Assembly: GCA_046160625.1 (NCBI GenBank)
Contig: JBJXGZ010000145.1
Coordinates: 1 to 64,000, forward strand
Origin: M3007 sp046160625
GTDB lineage: Bacteria > Bacteroidota > Bacteroidia > Chitinophagales > Saprospiraceae
Reading direction: 5' to 3'
Length of the DNA stretch: 64,000 nucleotides
The translations under genes and the position numbers were made by a program. Every line of letters begins with the position of its first letter. Positions within the stretch are counted from its first letter, which is position 1. This document shows, in pieces, positions 46,730-55,375 of this stretch. The notes beneath the pieces are model-generated. The model worked only from the letters and a program-made list of their open reading frames with translations, did not search any database and was not told the origin of the DNA.

Positions 46730-46847
46730 AAACAGGAAAACCGTCCAGCTGCAGAGCCGACCGTTGAGACTTAACCTAAACTTCATTTTGCCTTAAAACC
46801 GGGGTTACATGGAACAGGGACTTTTGCACCCAAAATCTGTATCCTAC

Positions 46848-49652
46848 ATGAAGCAAGTATCCATTCTCTCTTCTGCCAAAGTATTTTTAACGGCGGCCCT
46901 CCTTTTCTCCACGATTCTCCTAACCGCCCAAACGGGCATCATTTCCGGAAAAATTATTGATGCAAAATCCGCCGACGCCCTTATCGGAGTGTCTGTTCGC
47001 ATGGACGAAGGTGCTGGGGGAGCAATCACTGACATTGACGGTAACTTCCGCATCACAAACGTCCCAGCAGGCCAACACAAAATCAGTGTGAACTATACCG
47101 GGTACACAAGTAAAACCATCGAAGATATTTTTGTGAAATCTGGCGAAGTCAGCACTATTGACCTCGCGATTGAAGAAAGCGTCGGCCAAGCACTTGCCGA
47201 AGTAGTGGTGATCGCAAAAGCGAAGCGCGAAAGCACCAGCGCACTTACCATTTTCCAGAAAAACAGTGTCACAATGGCCGATGGAATCAGTTCAGAAACC
47301 ATCAAACGCACTCCTGACCGTACCACGGGCGATGTGATTCGTCGTGTGAGCGGGGCCAGTATTCAGGATGGCAAATTTGCCATCATTCGTGGCCTCAACG
47401 ACCGCTATAACGTGGCCATGCTCAATGGTTCATTACTGCCCAGCACCGAAGCCGACCGCAAGGCGTTCTCGTTCGACCTCTTCCCTTCGTCCATGATTGA
47501 CAATCTCGTGGTGCTAAAAACAGCGAGTGCAGACCTGCCTGGCGACTTTGCCGGTGGAGCGATTATCGTGAACACTAAGGACATCCCTGAGCAAAACTAC
47601 CTGAGCGTAAATGCCACTGCTGGTGTGAACAATATCACGACCTTCCAGCCTTATATGAACGCCACCAGCGGCAACACAGACTGGCTCGGTACAGACGATG
47701 GCTCGCGGGCACTTCCATCTGATTATCCTTCCTTAGCAGCATACAACGCGGCGACGCCTGATGAAAAAGCGCGCTATTCGCAATCACTTCCAAACGATTG
47801 GGCCATTACAGAACAGGGCAGCGCAGCTCCGAACATGGGTTTCCAGATCACTTCCGGCCTGGTTACCAAAGCAGAAAAAAAGGTACAGTTCGGTTCTACC
47901 CTCGCGCTTTCGTATTCCAATCAGAACCGCATTCAGGATGCTGAACGCAACCGTTTTGACCTGGATAAACAACTGTACGCATACAGAGACAAACAGTTCC
48001 GCAACAACGTGCTTTGGGGTGCATTGCTGAATAGTGCCTTGAAAATCAACAACAATCAGAAGTTTATCTTCCAGGCATCGTACACCACGAACACGAACAA
48101 CAGCGTGAACAGCCGCGAAGGGAGCGATTTTGATGCGGAGCGATATATCCGATTCACTACCATCGAATTCACGGAGAACCACCTCCTTACCACCCGGGTA
48201 GGTGGCGAACATGCACTCAACTCAGCTGGATTGAAACTCACTTGGGGCGGTGGTATCAACCGCAGCTCACGCGATATTCCTTCGCTGCGCCGCATGACCT
48301 ACTTCAAAAGATTTGACTCCGAAGAAAGCGACCCTTACCGGGTCATCATTCAGCCGGGTTCTGCAAGCCTCAATTTTGGCGGCCGTTTTTACTCTGAATT
48401 GGAAGAAAATACCTTGAATGGCAATATTGATCTGAACATTCCTTTGCGTTTTGCTGGTGAGAAACAGTTTATCAAAATCGGTGGGCTTTATCAGAAACGC
48501 GATCGTGATTTTTCGGCAAGAGTGTTGGGTTACACAGCATTAGGTAACCCTAATAATGAACTTTACTACCTGCCAAATGACCAGGTTTTCAACCCTGAAA
48601 ACATAAAGGCTACTAATGGCTTCCTGATCAGTGAAATCACGAACCCCAGTGATGCCTACACGGCCAGCGCTGAGCTTGTATCAGGTTATGCAATGACAGA
48701 TTTGAAACTTTGGGGGAAACTCCGCGTGTCAGCAGGGTTGCGCCTTGAGCATTTCGATATGCAAGTATCCAGCTTCAACTATGGAGGCGGGGATGCCAGT
48801 CCTAATTTGATCAATACCGATCTGCTACCCTCGGCCAATTTGACCTACGCACTCAATGACAAACACCAGTTGCGATTTTCTATTTCCAAAACTTTGAGTC
48901 GCCCGGAATTCCGTGAACTCGCATCCTTTGCTTTCTACGATTATGAAGAGGAAGCCTCGGTGCAGGGCAATCCAGACCTTGTGCGTGGCACGATTCACAA
49001 TTACGACATTCGATACGAATGCTATCCTGGAGCAAACCAGCTCTTCAGCGTCAGCCTTTTTTATAAAAAGTTCAAAGACCCAATCGAGCGGAATTTTAGT
49101 AGCTCGGGCGGTGGCAGCACAAGTTTTGGCTTCCAAAACGTGATGGGGGCTGAAAACTATGGTGCTGAACTAGAGGCGCGCAAAAACCTTGATTTTCTGG
49201 GTGGCTGGGGCGAAAATCTGCTTTTATTCACCAATGTGGCGTTTATCGGCTCCACCATAAACTTGACCAATGCAGGCTCTTATGACCCAAAACGCGCCCT
49301 TCAAGGACAGTCGCCCTATATTGTAAACTCAGGTTTGACGGCTAATTTCCCTAAATGGGATTTGAGCACTACATTGGCCTATAACATCATTGGCGACCGG
49401 GTAGCGTATGTCGGCACCGACAATTTTGCTGACATCTACGAACGCCACCGCAACTTGCTCGATTTTTCAATCAGCAAGAAAATCAGCAGCCGTGGCGAAG
49501 TGAAACTTACCTGGGGCGATATCCTCCGGCCTGATTTCATCTACTACCAAGACAACAACTCCTCCCATGCCTACGAGCCAGACATGGACAACCTGATGCA
49601 GCGCCGCAGCTTCGGCAGCACGGTGACACTGGGGCTTGGATACCGCTTTTAA
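46848..49652 (+). CDS. TonB-dependent receptor with carboxypeptidase-regulatory-like domain
   Basis: A 934-residue outer-membrane receptor. A signal peptide (MKQVSILSSAKVFLTAALLFSTILLTAQ) precedes the regulatory-like domain (GKIIDAKSADALIGVSVRMD, GAITDIDGNFRITNVPAG). The plug contains GDVIRRVSGASIQDGKFAIIRGLNDRYN and the barrel ends TVTLGLGYRF. The GLNDRYN plug version is common to receptors paired with secreted beta-helix-like proteins of the kind encoded at 51477, but the LpxH-like gene and a long gap lie between. It is not SusC-like; no SusD. Start: ATG 46848, because the residues before it do not fit a signal peptide. Ligand unknown. Confidence 0.9.
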   Translation: MKQVSILSSAKVFLTAALLFSTILLTAQTGIISGKIIDAKSADALIGVSVRMDEGAGGAITDIDGNFRITNVPAGQHKISVNYTGYTSKTIEDIFVKSGEVSTIDLAIEESVGQALAEVVVIAKAKRESTSALTIFQKNSVTMADGISSETIKRTPDRTTGDVIRRVSGASIQDGKFAIIRGLNDRYNVAMLNGSLLPSTEADRKAFSFDLFPSSMIDNLVVLKTASADLPGDFAGGAIIVNTKDIPEQNYLSVNATAGVNNITTFQPYMNATSGNTDWLGTDDGSRALPSDYPSLAAYNAATPDEKARYSQSLPNDWAITEQGSAAPNMGFQITSGLVTKAEKKVQFGSTLALSYSNQNRIQDAERNRFDLDKQLYAYRDKQFRNNVLWGALLNSALKINNNQKFIFQASYTTNTNNSVNSREGSDFDAERYIRFTTIEFTENHLLTTRVGGEHALNSAGLKLTWGGGINRSSRDIPSLRRMTYFKRFDSEESDPYRVIIQPGSASLNFGGRFYSELEENTLNGNIDLNIPLRFAGEKQFIKIGGLYQKRDRDFSARVLGYTALGNPNNELYYLPNDQVFNPENIKATNGFLISEITNPSDAYTASAELVSGYAMTDLKLWGKLRVSAGLRLEHFDMQVSSFNYGGGDASPNLINTDLLPSANLTYALNDKHQLRFSISKTLSRPEFRELASFAFYDYEEEASVQGNPDLVRGTIHNYDIRYECYPGANQLFSVSLFYKKFKDPIERNFSSSGGGSTSFGFQNVMGAENYGAELEARKNLDFLGGWGENLLLFTNVAFIGSTINLTNAGSYDPKRALQGQSPYIVNSGLTANFPKWDLSTTLAYNIIGDRVAYVGTDNFADIYERHRNLLDFSISKKISSRGEVKLTWGDILRPDFIYYQDNNSSHAYEPDMDNLMQRRSFGSTVTLGLGYRF

Positions 49653-49655
49653 TTT

Positions 49656-49714
49656 AGTGGTAAGTGCTTAGTGGTAAGTGTTTAGTAAGCGCTTACCACT
49701 AAGCACTTACCACT
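49656..49714. repeat. Word-type hairpin after the TonB receptor gene
   Basis: The arms 49656-49680 and 49690-49714 (AGTGGTAAGTGCTT words) pair at 24 of 25 positions with a 9-nt loop. The left arm begins four bases after the stop codon. Confidence 0.8.
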
Positions 49715-49773
49715 CATAAAGAATTTTGGATACAGATTTTAGTAGTTTAAAGGTTAGGAACTTTACTACGAAT

Positions 49774-49805
49774 GCCCGGGCGACGCAAGTTGTTCGGGTT
49801 TTTTT
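49774..49805 (+). terminator. Weak intrinsic terminator
   Basis: CCCG (49775-49778) pairs with CGGG (49795-49798), with an inner CGAC/GTTG, followed by seven Ts. Directly after it comes GTAACGCGGATTACGCGGA, exactly as after the terminator at 51215. Confidence 0.6.
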
Positions 49806-49806
49806 G

Positions 49807-49848
49807 TAACGCGGATTACGCGGATAGGGCGGATTTGCGCGGATTTAG
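49807..49848. repeat. CGGATTACGCGG word repeat, single arm
   Basis: AACGCGGATTACGCGGATAG and GCGGATTTGCGCGGATT in direct order, no second arm. The same words as in 51247-51357. Confidence 0.65.
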
Positions 49849-49914
49849 GTCTTTTTATTAAACCTAACTTCATATTGGCTTAACGGCGTTGTGGGTCATT
49901 TGCCGCCACCTTTG

Positions 49915-50058
49915 TGGCAGTAAAGTTTCACAGTATAAACATGATTTTCCACCCGCGCCCGTGACCTCTCTCCTTCTTTTGCTTGTCGTTCAGTCTGTTT
50001 AGTCGCCCGTTTCACCCGTTAATTTTCAGGCAAAATGCTTTCCCGGCGCGGGTTTTTT
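49915..50058 (+). ncRNA. Candidate small transcript ending in a terminator
   Basis: CAccTTTG (49907-49914) could be a -7 box. CCCGCGCC (49952-49959) pairs with GGCGCGGG (50045-50052), followed by six Ts. The enclosed 85 nt have no open frame and contain CCCGTTTCACCCGTT-like C-rich words. The T-run then doubles as the -33 region of the LpxH promoter. A small RNA or a leader of about 135 nt is possible; the evidence is thin. Confidence 0.25.
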
Positions 50059-50084
50059 GAGCCTCAATTGTTGTTTTATAATTG
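50056..50084 (+). promoter_or_regulatory. Probable promoter of the LpxH-like gene
   Basis: TTTG (50056-50059), 17 nt and TATAATTG (50077-50084) match the consensus with one mismatch. The predicted leader is about 20 nt before ATG 50112. Confidence 0.45.
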
Positions 50085-50111
50085 GCCCTCGTCATCGGTA
50101 ATCTTTTGAAC

Positions 50112-50972
50112 ATGAAACGAGAACTCGACATAGTTGTAATTTCTGACGTGCATCTTGGCACTTATGGCTGTCACGCTCGCGAACTGAACAACTACTTGAA
50201 AAGCATCGAACCTCGTACGCTGGTGCTTAATGGCGACATCTTTGATATGTGGAATTTCAAGAAAAGTTATTTTCCGAAAGAGCATATGGAGGTGGTACGC
50301 CGAATATTGAAAATGGCTGTGAACGGCACGAAAGTCTATTACCTGACTGGCAACCACGATGATGTGCTTCGGAAATTTGGAGAGATGTCGTTAGGGCTAA
50401 TCCACCTGCGCAATAAGTTGGTATTTCAAGTGGATGGTAAGACACACTGGGTTTTTCATGGCGACGTGTTCGATCCTTCGGTGCAGGGTGCTCGCTGGCT
50501 GGCAAAGTTAGGAGGCCAAGGTTACGACCTGCTCATTCGTATCAATCGAGTGATCAACAAGGTGCGGAAGGTTTGTGGACTAAAACCTGCCTCTTTCTCT
50601 GCCAGGGTAAAAAAAGGAGTAAAGGGAGCAGTGCGTTTTATTGCTGATTTTGAGGACATCGCCATTCAGATGGCTGCTGAAAATGGTTACGACAGCGTCA
50701 TTTGTGGTCATATACATCAACCTCAAATACGCGAAGTTGTAGCGAAAAATGGCCAAACGGTCACATACATGAACAGTGGAGATTGGGTAGAGCATCTCAC
50801 CGCGCTGGAATGCCGGGCTGGTCAGTGGGAAATGTACCAATACCACAAAGCCGATTTTTCAACGCCAAATCCGCGCTTACAAGTACTTGAGCGCGAGGGA
50901 CAAAATTTGCAACTTCTCCGCGAGGAGTTGATGGGAAAGTCGCACGGGATAGCGGCGTTTGAGTTGGTGTAG
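50112..50972 (+). CDS. UDP-2,3-diacylglucosamine diphosphatase (LpxH-like metallophosphatase)
   Basis: A 286-residue calcineurin-like phosphoesterase that probably hydrolyses UDP-2,3-diacylglucosamine in lipid A synthesis. Motifs in order: ISDVHLGT (metal), LNGDIFDMW, LTGNHDD, VFHGDVFD and CGHIHQP. The long helical insert (about 125-185: YDLLIRINRVINKVRKVCGL) is typical of LpxH proteins. The name is a family-level inference, since related phosphatases exist in Bacteroidota. ATG 50112 starts directly with MKRELDIVVISDVHLG. A word-type hairpin begins three bases after its stop codon. Confidence 0.85.
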   Translation: MKRELDIVVISDVHLGTYGCHARELNNYLKSIEPRTLVLNGDIFDMWNFKKSYFPKEHMEVVRRILKMAVNGTKVYYLTGNHDDVLRKFGEMSLGLIHLRNKLVFQVDGKTHWVFHGDVFDPSVQGARWLAKLGGQGYDLLIRINRVINKVRKVCGLKPASFSARVKKGVKGAVRFIADFEDIAIQMAAENGYDSVICGHIHQPQIREVVAKNGQTVTYMNSGDWVEHLTALECRAGQWEMYQYHKADFSTPNPRLQVLEREGQNLQLLREELMGKSHGIAAFELV

Positions 50973-50974
50973 AA

Positions 50975-51123
50975 AATTTCCAATGTCCAACAAGGAATGT
51001 CCAATGTCCAAGGAAACTTCGCGCTTGGCCACTCACAATGACATCATAACCTTTAAGCGACAACCATATTTAAGAGCAGCGCTTATTTGGACATTGGACA
51101 TTCCTTGTTGGACATTGGACATT
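50975..51123. repeat. Word-type element, TTGGACATTGG family, copy 2
   Basis: The arms 50975-51011 and 51087-51123 pair at 36 of 37 positions around a 75-nt loop. The loop start (51012-51040) is the reverse complement of the loop end of copy 1 (19188-19214): both read about GTGAGTxGCCAAGCGCGAAG next to the same arm. Copy 2 is thus inserted in the opposite orientation. It begins three bases after the LpxH-like gene's stop codon. Confidence 0.85.
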
Positions 51124-51214
51124 TTTAAGGGCCGGGGAGGACAGGGTTTCAGACTAATTGCGCCCCGGCTGCCTTTTACGTCTTCATACACACAGTTTAG
51201 CAGGTTTGATTAGG

Positions 51215-51244
51215 CCGGGCGAATCAGATTCGCCCGGTTTTTTT
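51215..51244 (+). terminator. Strong intrinsic terminator
   Basis: CCGGGCGAAT (51215-51224) pairs with ATTCGCCCGG (51228-51237), followed by seven Ts and then GTAACGCGGATTACGCGGA. Confidence 0.9.
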
Positions 51245-51246
51245 GT

Positions 51247-51357
51247 AACGCGGATTACGCGGACGGGGCGGATTTTTGCAACGCGGATTACGCGGATCGA
51301 GCGGATTTGCGCGGATCAATATCCGCGTTAATCCGCCCTGTCCGCGTAATCCGCGTT
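51247..51357. repeat. CGGATTACGCGG word hairpin
   Basis: The arm 51247-51274 pairs with 51330-51357 at 27 of 28 positions. The loop contains a further direct copy (AACGCGGATTACGCGGATCG). It sits in the 5' region of the T9SS gene at 51477. Together with the elements above it explains nearly all of the gap 50973-51357; bases 51358-51476 show no feature beyond a weak GACCTTTG box at 51433-51440. Confidence 0.8.
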
Positions 51358-51476
51358 CCCACTTAACATTGGCTTCATCCAAACTTGACAAACGCTTAAC
51401 CCCCCGTTTCCCATTCCCCTTTCCTGTCTTCCGACCTTTGCAGCGCAAAAGCTATCCAACAAATTTTGCCTGCTCT

Positions 51477-54371
51477 ATGAAAAAAGCACTTCTACTGATT
51501 GCATTCCTTGCTGCCGTTATGGGCAGCGCAAACGCCCAGGTCATTGTATCGGGCAACATTACAACAAACACCACCTGGACGAAAAACAACGTCTATCTTA
51601 TGCAAGGCTTCGTTTACGTAAAAAATGGAGCTACACTCACCATTGAGGCCGGCACGGTCATCAAAGGCGACAAAACGACCAAAGGCACACTTATTGTGAC
51701 CCGCGGCTCGAAAGTCATTGCTGATGGCACACCTTCTGAGCCAATCGTGTTTACCAGCAATGAAGCCAATCCTACTTATGGCGACTGGGGCGGGATTATC
51801 CTGCTTGGCAATGCCGCTACCAACGCTGCCTACCTGGGCCAGACTGGTGTGGGTCAAATTGAAGGCGGCGTGGACAACGCTGAAGGAGATGGCCTTTATG
51901 GCGGGGGCGCCACTCCAAACAATGCTGACAATTCTGGCATCCTGCGCTATGTACGTATTGAAAACTGCGGTATCGCTTTTCAGCCCAACAGCGAAATCAA
52001 CGGCCTTACCATGGGCGGCGTGGGAAGTGGAACCACCATTGAATATGTGCAAGTTGCATACTCTGGCGACGATGCTTTCGAGTGGTTTGGCGGAACCGTG
52101 AATTGCAAATACCTCATCGCTTACCGCGCGCTGGATGATGATTTTGATGCTGACTTTGGCTACTCTGGTAAAGTTCAATTTGGGCTTTCTGTCCGCGACC
52201 CACAAATTGCGGATCAGAGCAGTTCCAACGGTTTTGAGGTGGACAACGATGGCCAGGGCTCTGGCAATACGCCCAAAACCAAACCCACGTTTTCAAACAT
52301 GACAGTAATTGGGCCAACCGGCGGCTCCATCAACAGCCTGTACAACCGCGCCAGCCACTTGCGCCGCAACAACGAGATTGGCCTGTACAATTCTTTGTTC
52401 GTAGGCCAATACCCTGTCGGACTTTTCATTGACGGTGATTCTTGTGCAGTTAATGCACAAACAGGCAAACTGGTAGTGAAAAATTCCTACTACTACGGCA
52501 TGACGGAACTGCTCCGTAAAAACACGGCTGCTTTTGACATCGTTGCCTGGGCAGCTGCCAACCAAATTACAACGGGGGCAAACACTGCCGACGCGCAATT
52601 GGTAGATCCATTCAACCTCGCGCTTCCTAATCCTCGCCCGGGCGCTAATTCACCCGTGTTGGGTGGTGCGCAATTTAGCGATGCACGCGTGGCCGATTTC
52701 TTCTTCTCCCGCGTTTCGTACGCTGGCGCTTTTGGCCCTTCTGGAGACTGGACTTGCCCTTGGGCAAAATGGGGTCAGCCCGGTTGTTTGCCTTCCAATC
52801 AGGAGCAAGTGGTAAGCGGAAACATCACCTCCAATACAACTTGGACGGCTAATAAAACCTATGTGCTTCAAGGTTTTGTGTACGTGAAAAACTGCGCTAC
52901 ACTCACGATCGAACCTGGTACTATCATCAAGGGCGACAAAGGCTCAAAGGGTGCACTAATCGTGACCCGTTGTTCAAAAATCATCGCTGACGGTACAGTG
53001 GGTGAGCCGATCGTATTCACCACCAACGACCCGAACCCGACTTACGGCTCATGGGGTGGTCTTATCATCCTGGGCAATGGTACAACGAATGCTACTTTCA
53101 ATGGACAGGCTGGTGTAGGACAAATCGAAGGTGGCGTGGACAATGCCGCGGGAGATGGCCTCTACGGCGGCGGCGCGAATGCAAATGCAGCCGACAACTC
53201 GGGCATCCTGCGGTATGTACGGATCGAATACCCTGGTATCGCTTTCCAGCCAAACAGTGAGATAAACGGCCTTACTATGGGTGGGGTTGGCTCTGGAACT
53301 ACCATTGACCACATTCAGGTTTCCTACTGCGGCGACGACTCTTACGAGTGGTTTGGCGGTTCTGTAAACTGCAAACACCTCATTGCGTATCGTGGTTTGG
53401 ACGATGATTTTGATACTGATTTTGGTTACAACGGTGATATTCAATTCGCACTTGCTGTGCGCGACCCGCAAATTGCCGACCAAAGCAGCTCGAACGGTTT
53501 TGAAATTGACAACGACGCTCAAGGCTCTACGAACACACCTAAAACCAAACCGACATTCTCGAACGTAACCATCGTTGGCCCAACAAGCCCAGCCAACAGC
53601 CTGTATAACCGCGCGGCGCATATCCGTCGTAATTCGGAACCTGGTATTTTCAATTCGCTCCTTATCGGCTCGTATCCTGTCGGTATTTTCATTGACGGAA
53701 ACTCTTGCGCCAGCAATGCCACGAACGGTCTTTTGGAGATCAAAAACACTATTGTAGCAGGAGAAACGGACTTGTTGCGTACAAACGCTACCAATGGCTT
53801 TAACGTCAATACTTGGTTTGATACACCAGGGTTTAACAACGACAGCCTGCTCACGAATGCCGAAGCTAAGTTGGTAGATCCCTTCAATCTCGATTTCCCG
53901 AATGCACAACCCTCGTGGAATTCGCCAGTAGTGGGTGCTGCAGCATTTGCAGCGGCGCGTATCAACAAACCATTCTTTGATAAGGTTGATTATATCGGTG
54001 CGTTTAGCGGCATAGGTACAGCCTCTGACTGGACTTGTGGCTGGTCAAAATTCCTTGACCTGAACACCAACTGCTTTGCCGGTACGGTTGGCGCAAAAGA
54101 CATCGCAGCATTTGCCAGCGACATCAAATTGTACCCAACCATGACGAGCGATCGCGCTACACTAGAAATGAACCTCGTGAATGCGGCTGATTTGCAGGTG
54201 GACATTATTGGCCTGGACGGTCAATACTACGGCCAGCAAGTGAATGAAAAAGCTTCCGCAGGACAACAGTCCTTCACCCTGACTACGAGCCAATTGCCTG
54301 TTGGTTTCTACTTCGTCCGTATTCAAGTGGGCGACGCAGTGACTGCAGAAAAACTGATCGTGGTGCGTTAA
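51477..54371 (+). CDS. T9SS-exported protein with internal duplication
   Basis: A 964-residue secreted protein with signal peptide MKKALLLIAFLAAVMGSANAQ. It consists of two tandem copies of a module of about 420 residues (about 22-440 and 443-865). Each copy runs VSGNITTNTTWT, VIKGDKTTKG, GEPIVFTxN, GGVDNAEGDGLYGG, IAFQPNSEINGLTMGGVGSG, YEWFGGSVNCK and FNSLLIGSYPVGIFIDG. The N-terminal part of each module resembles right-handed beta-helix surface proteins. A T9SS type A domain ends the protein (YPTMTSDRATLEMNL, LPVGFYFVRIQ). Family members often sit beside a TonB receptor like that at 46848. The longer frame from 51276 is in repeat sequence, so ATG 51477 is the start. Function unknown. Confidence 0.9.
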   Translation: MKKALLLIAFLAAVMGSANAQVIVSGNITTNTTWTKNNVYLMQGFVYVKNGATLTIEAGTVIKGDKTTKGTLIVTRGSKVIADGTPSEPIVFTSNEANPTYGDWGGIILLGNAATNAAYLGQTGVGQIEGGVDNAEGDGLYGGGATPNNADNSGILRYVRIENCGIAFQPNSEINGLTMGGVGSGTTIEYVQVAYSGDDAFEWFGGTVNCKYLIAYRALDDDFDADFGYSGKVQFGLSVRDPQIADQSSSNGFEVDNDGQGSGNTPKTKPTFSNMTVIGPTGGSINSLYNRASHLRRNNEIGLYNSLFVGQYPVGLFIDGDSCAVNAQTGKLVVKNSYYYGMTELLRKNTAAFDIVAWAAANQITTGANTADAQLVDPFNLALPNPRPGANSPVLGGAQFSDARVADFFFSRVSYAGAFGPSGDWTCPWAKWGQPGCLPSNQEQVVSGNITSNTTWTANKTYVLQGFVYVKNCATLTIEPGTIIKGDKGSKGALIVTRCSKIIADGTVGEPIVFTTNDPNPTYGSWGGLIILGNGTTNATFNGQAGVGQIEGGVDNAAGDGLYGGGANANAADNSGILRYVRIEYPGIAFQPNSEINGLTMGGVGSGTTIDHIQVSYCGDDSYEWFGGSVNCKHLIAYRGLDDDFDTDFGYNGDIQFALAVRDPQIADQSSSNGFEIDNDAQGSTNTPKTKPTFSNVTIVGPTSPANSLYNRAAHIRRNSEPGIFNSLLIGSYPVGIFIDGNSCASNATNGLLEIKNTIVAGETDLLRTNATNGFNVNTWFDTPGFNNDSLLTNAEAKLVDPFNLDFPNAQPSWNSPVVGAAAFAAARINKPFFDKVDYIGAFSGIGTASDWTCGWSKFLDLNTNCFAGTVGAKDIAAFASDIKLYPTMTSDRATLEMNLVNAADLQVDIIGLDGQYYGQQVNEKASAGQQSFTLTTSQLPVGFYFVRIQVGDAVTAEKLIVVR

Positions 54372-54404
54372 AAACGGCTAATAAGAACTAACCAAACCAT
54401 ATTG

Positions 54405-54440
54405 ACGGCGGCGCGTTTCCACGCGCCGCCGTTCTTTTTT
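54405..54440 (+). terminator. Strong intrinsic terminator after the duplicated T9SS gene
   Basis: A perfect 12-bp GC-rich stem (54405-54416 with 54421-54432) with a TTCC loop, followed by TCTTTTTT. Confidence 0.92.
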
Positions 54441-54473
54441 GCTGCATTACATTCAAATAGAAAATTACCTTTG
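54438..54473 (+). promoter_or_regulatory. Promoter of the gene at 54514
   Basis: TTTG (54438-54441), 24 nt and TACCTTTG (54466-54473). The -33 box overlaps the T-run of the preceding terminator. The predicted leader is about 34 nt. Confidence 0.5.
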
Positions 54474-54513
54474 GGCTTCCCTGTTATTCACCTATTAAAC
54501 GAAGCTCCACACC

Positions 54514-55206
54514 ATGTTTTATTTTCGCCTCAACCGTATCCTGATCCACTCCAACCATCGGAAAACCCTGCTTAGAAAGCGCGACAAAACCGATGTCGAA
54601 ATTTATTGCTTTGTCACAACGGGCACCAACCCATTGCCTGCACTGAAAGGACTTACTGCCGAATCAGACGAAGTTAAAAAAACTGCGATGTTGAAAAAAG
54701 CCGTCCAACAAGCGGTAGAGTCGCGCATTTTTACCCCGGTAGAAAACGTGAAAGACAATCACGTGCTCACTTTTGGCGACACTGGGTTTGTGATGTACGA
54801 TGACGACAAAATACCAGACGAATTTCACTTTCAGATGGTGCTCATTGGCAGCCGCAGCAAACAACGAAACACCGCGAAACTCCTTCAGGAGGTAGCAAAC
54901 GATGCAGAATTCCCCGGCTTTCTTAAATCGGCTGGAGAACTTGTGGGTGTTTCTGCCAACCCCGCTGTAGCCGTTGGCGCAGCCATTGGAAAGTTCCTTA
55001 CCGGATACATTCTCCGAGTAGCCTCGGAGCAAGACGACGACCAACTTGGCCTGGTATATCAAAGTTGGAACCGCATGGAGCACTACCCACACGGAGAGCG
55101 CAAGCGCGACGACAACCTGGACCTGACTGGCAATATCCGCTATGATTATTCGCTTTTCGGGTTTGAAAAGCCCAAGAAGAAAAAGAAGGAAGCGCCTGTA
55201 GGGTAG
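54514..55206 (+). CDS. Hypothetical cytosolic protein
   Basis: A 230-residue protein without signal peptide or clear membrane helix apart from a small hydrophobic stretch VSANPAVAVGAAIGKFLTGYILRVA (about 148-172). The N-terminus is basic (FRLNRILIHSNHRKTLLRKRDKT), followed by beta-type segments (VEIYCFVTTG, FHFQMVLIGS) and a Lys-rich tail (KPKKKKKEAPVG). The opening resembles C2-like or toxin-domain proteins but no motif is decisive. It is convergent with the DUF4920 gene. Family not recognised. Confidence 0.7.
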   Translation: MFYFRLNRILIHSNHRKTLLRKRDKTDVEIYCFVTTGTNPLPALKGLTAESDEVKKTAMLKKAVQQAVESRIFTPVENVKDNHVLTFGDTGFVMYDDDKIPDEFHFQMVLIGSRSKQRNTAKLLQEVANDAEFPGFLKSAGELVGVSANPAVAVGAAIGKFLTGYILRVASEQDDDQLGLVYQSWNRMEHYPHGERKRDDNLDLTGNIRYDYSLFGFEKPKKKKKEAPVG

Positions 55207-55211
55207 AAAAA

Positions 55212-55346
55212 GAAAAACAGGAAAACAGGAAAACCGCAAAATTTAAAACCGATAAGCACTTGATTTCGAAAAGGCAAGGTTTTGGCCCTCTTCGGATCAT
55301 AATGCATGGTTTTAAATTTTGCGGTTTTCCTGTTCTCCTGTTTTGC
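55212..55346. repeat. GCAAAATTTAAAACC family element, copy 1
   Basis: The arms 55212-55250 and 55308-55346 pair at 37 of 39 positions around a 57-nt loop. The reverse complement of the loop (GCATTATGATCCGAAG then GGC and CCTTTTCGA-ATCAA) matches the loop of copy 2 (57904-57962). Copies 1 and 2 thus lie in opposite orientations. The left arm begins six bases after a stop codon. Confidence 0.85.
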
Positions 55347-55375
55347 GGTTTTTCTTAATAGATTTTGGCCTACGC

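Noticed and set aside
46848..49652. SusC-type glycan receptor
   Set aside because: No SusD gene follows and the length and plug motif fit other TonB-dependent receptors.
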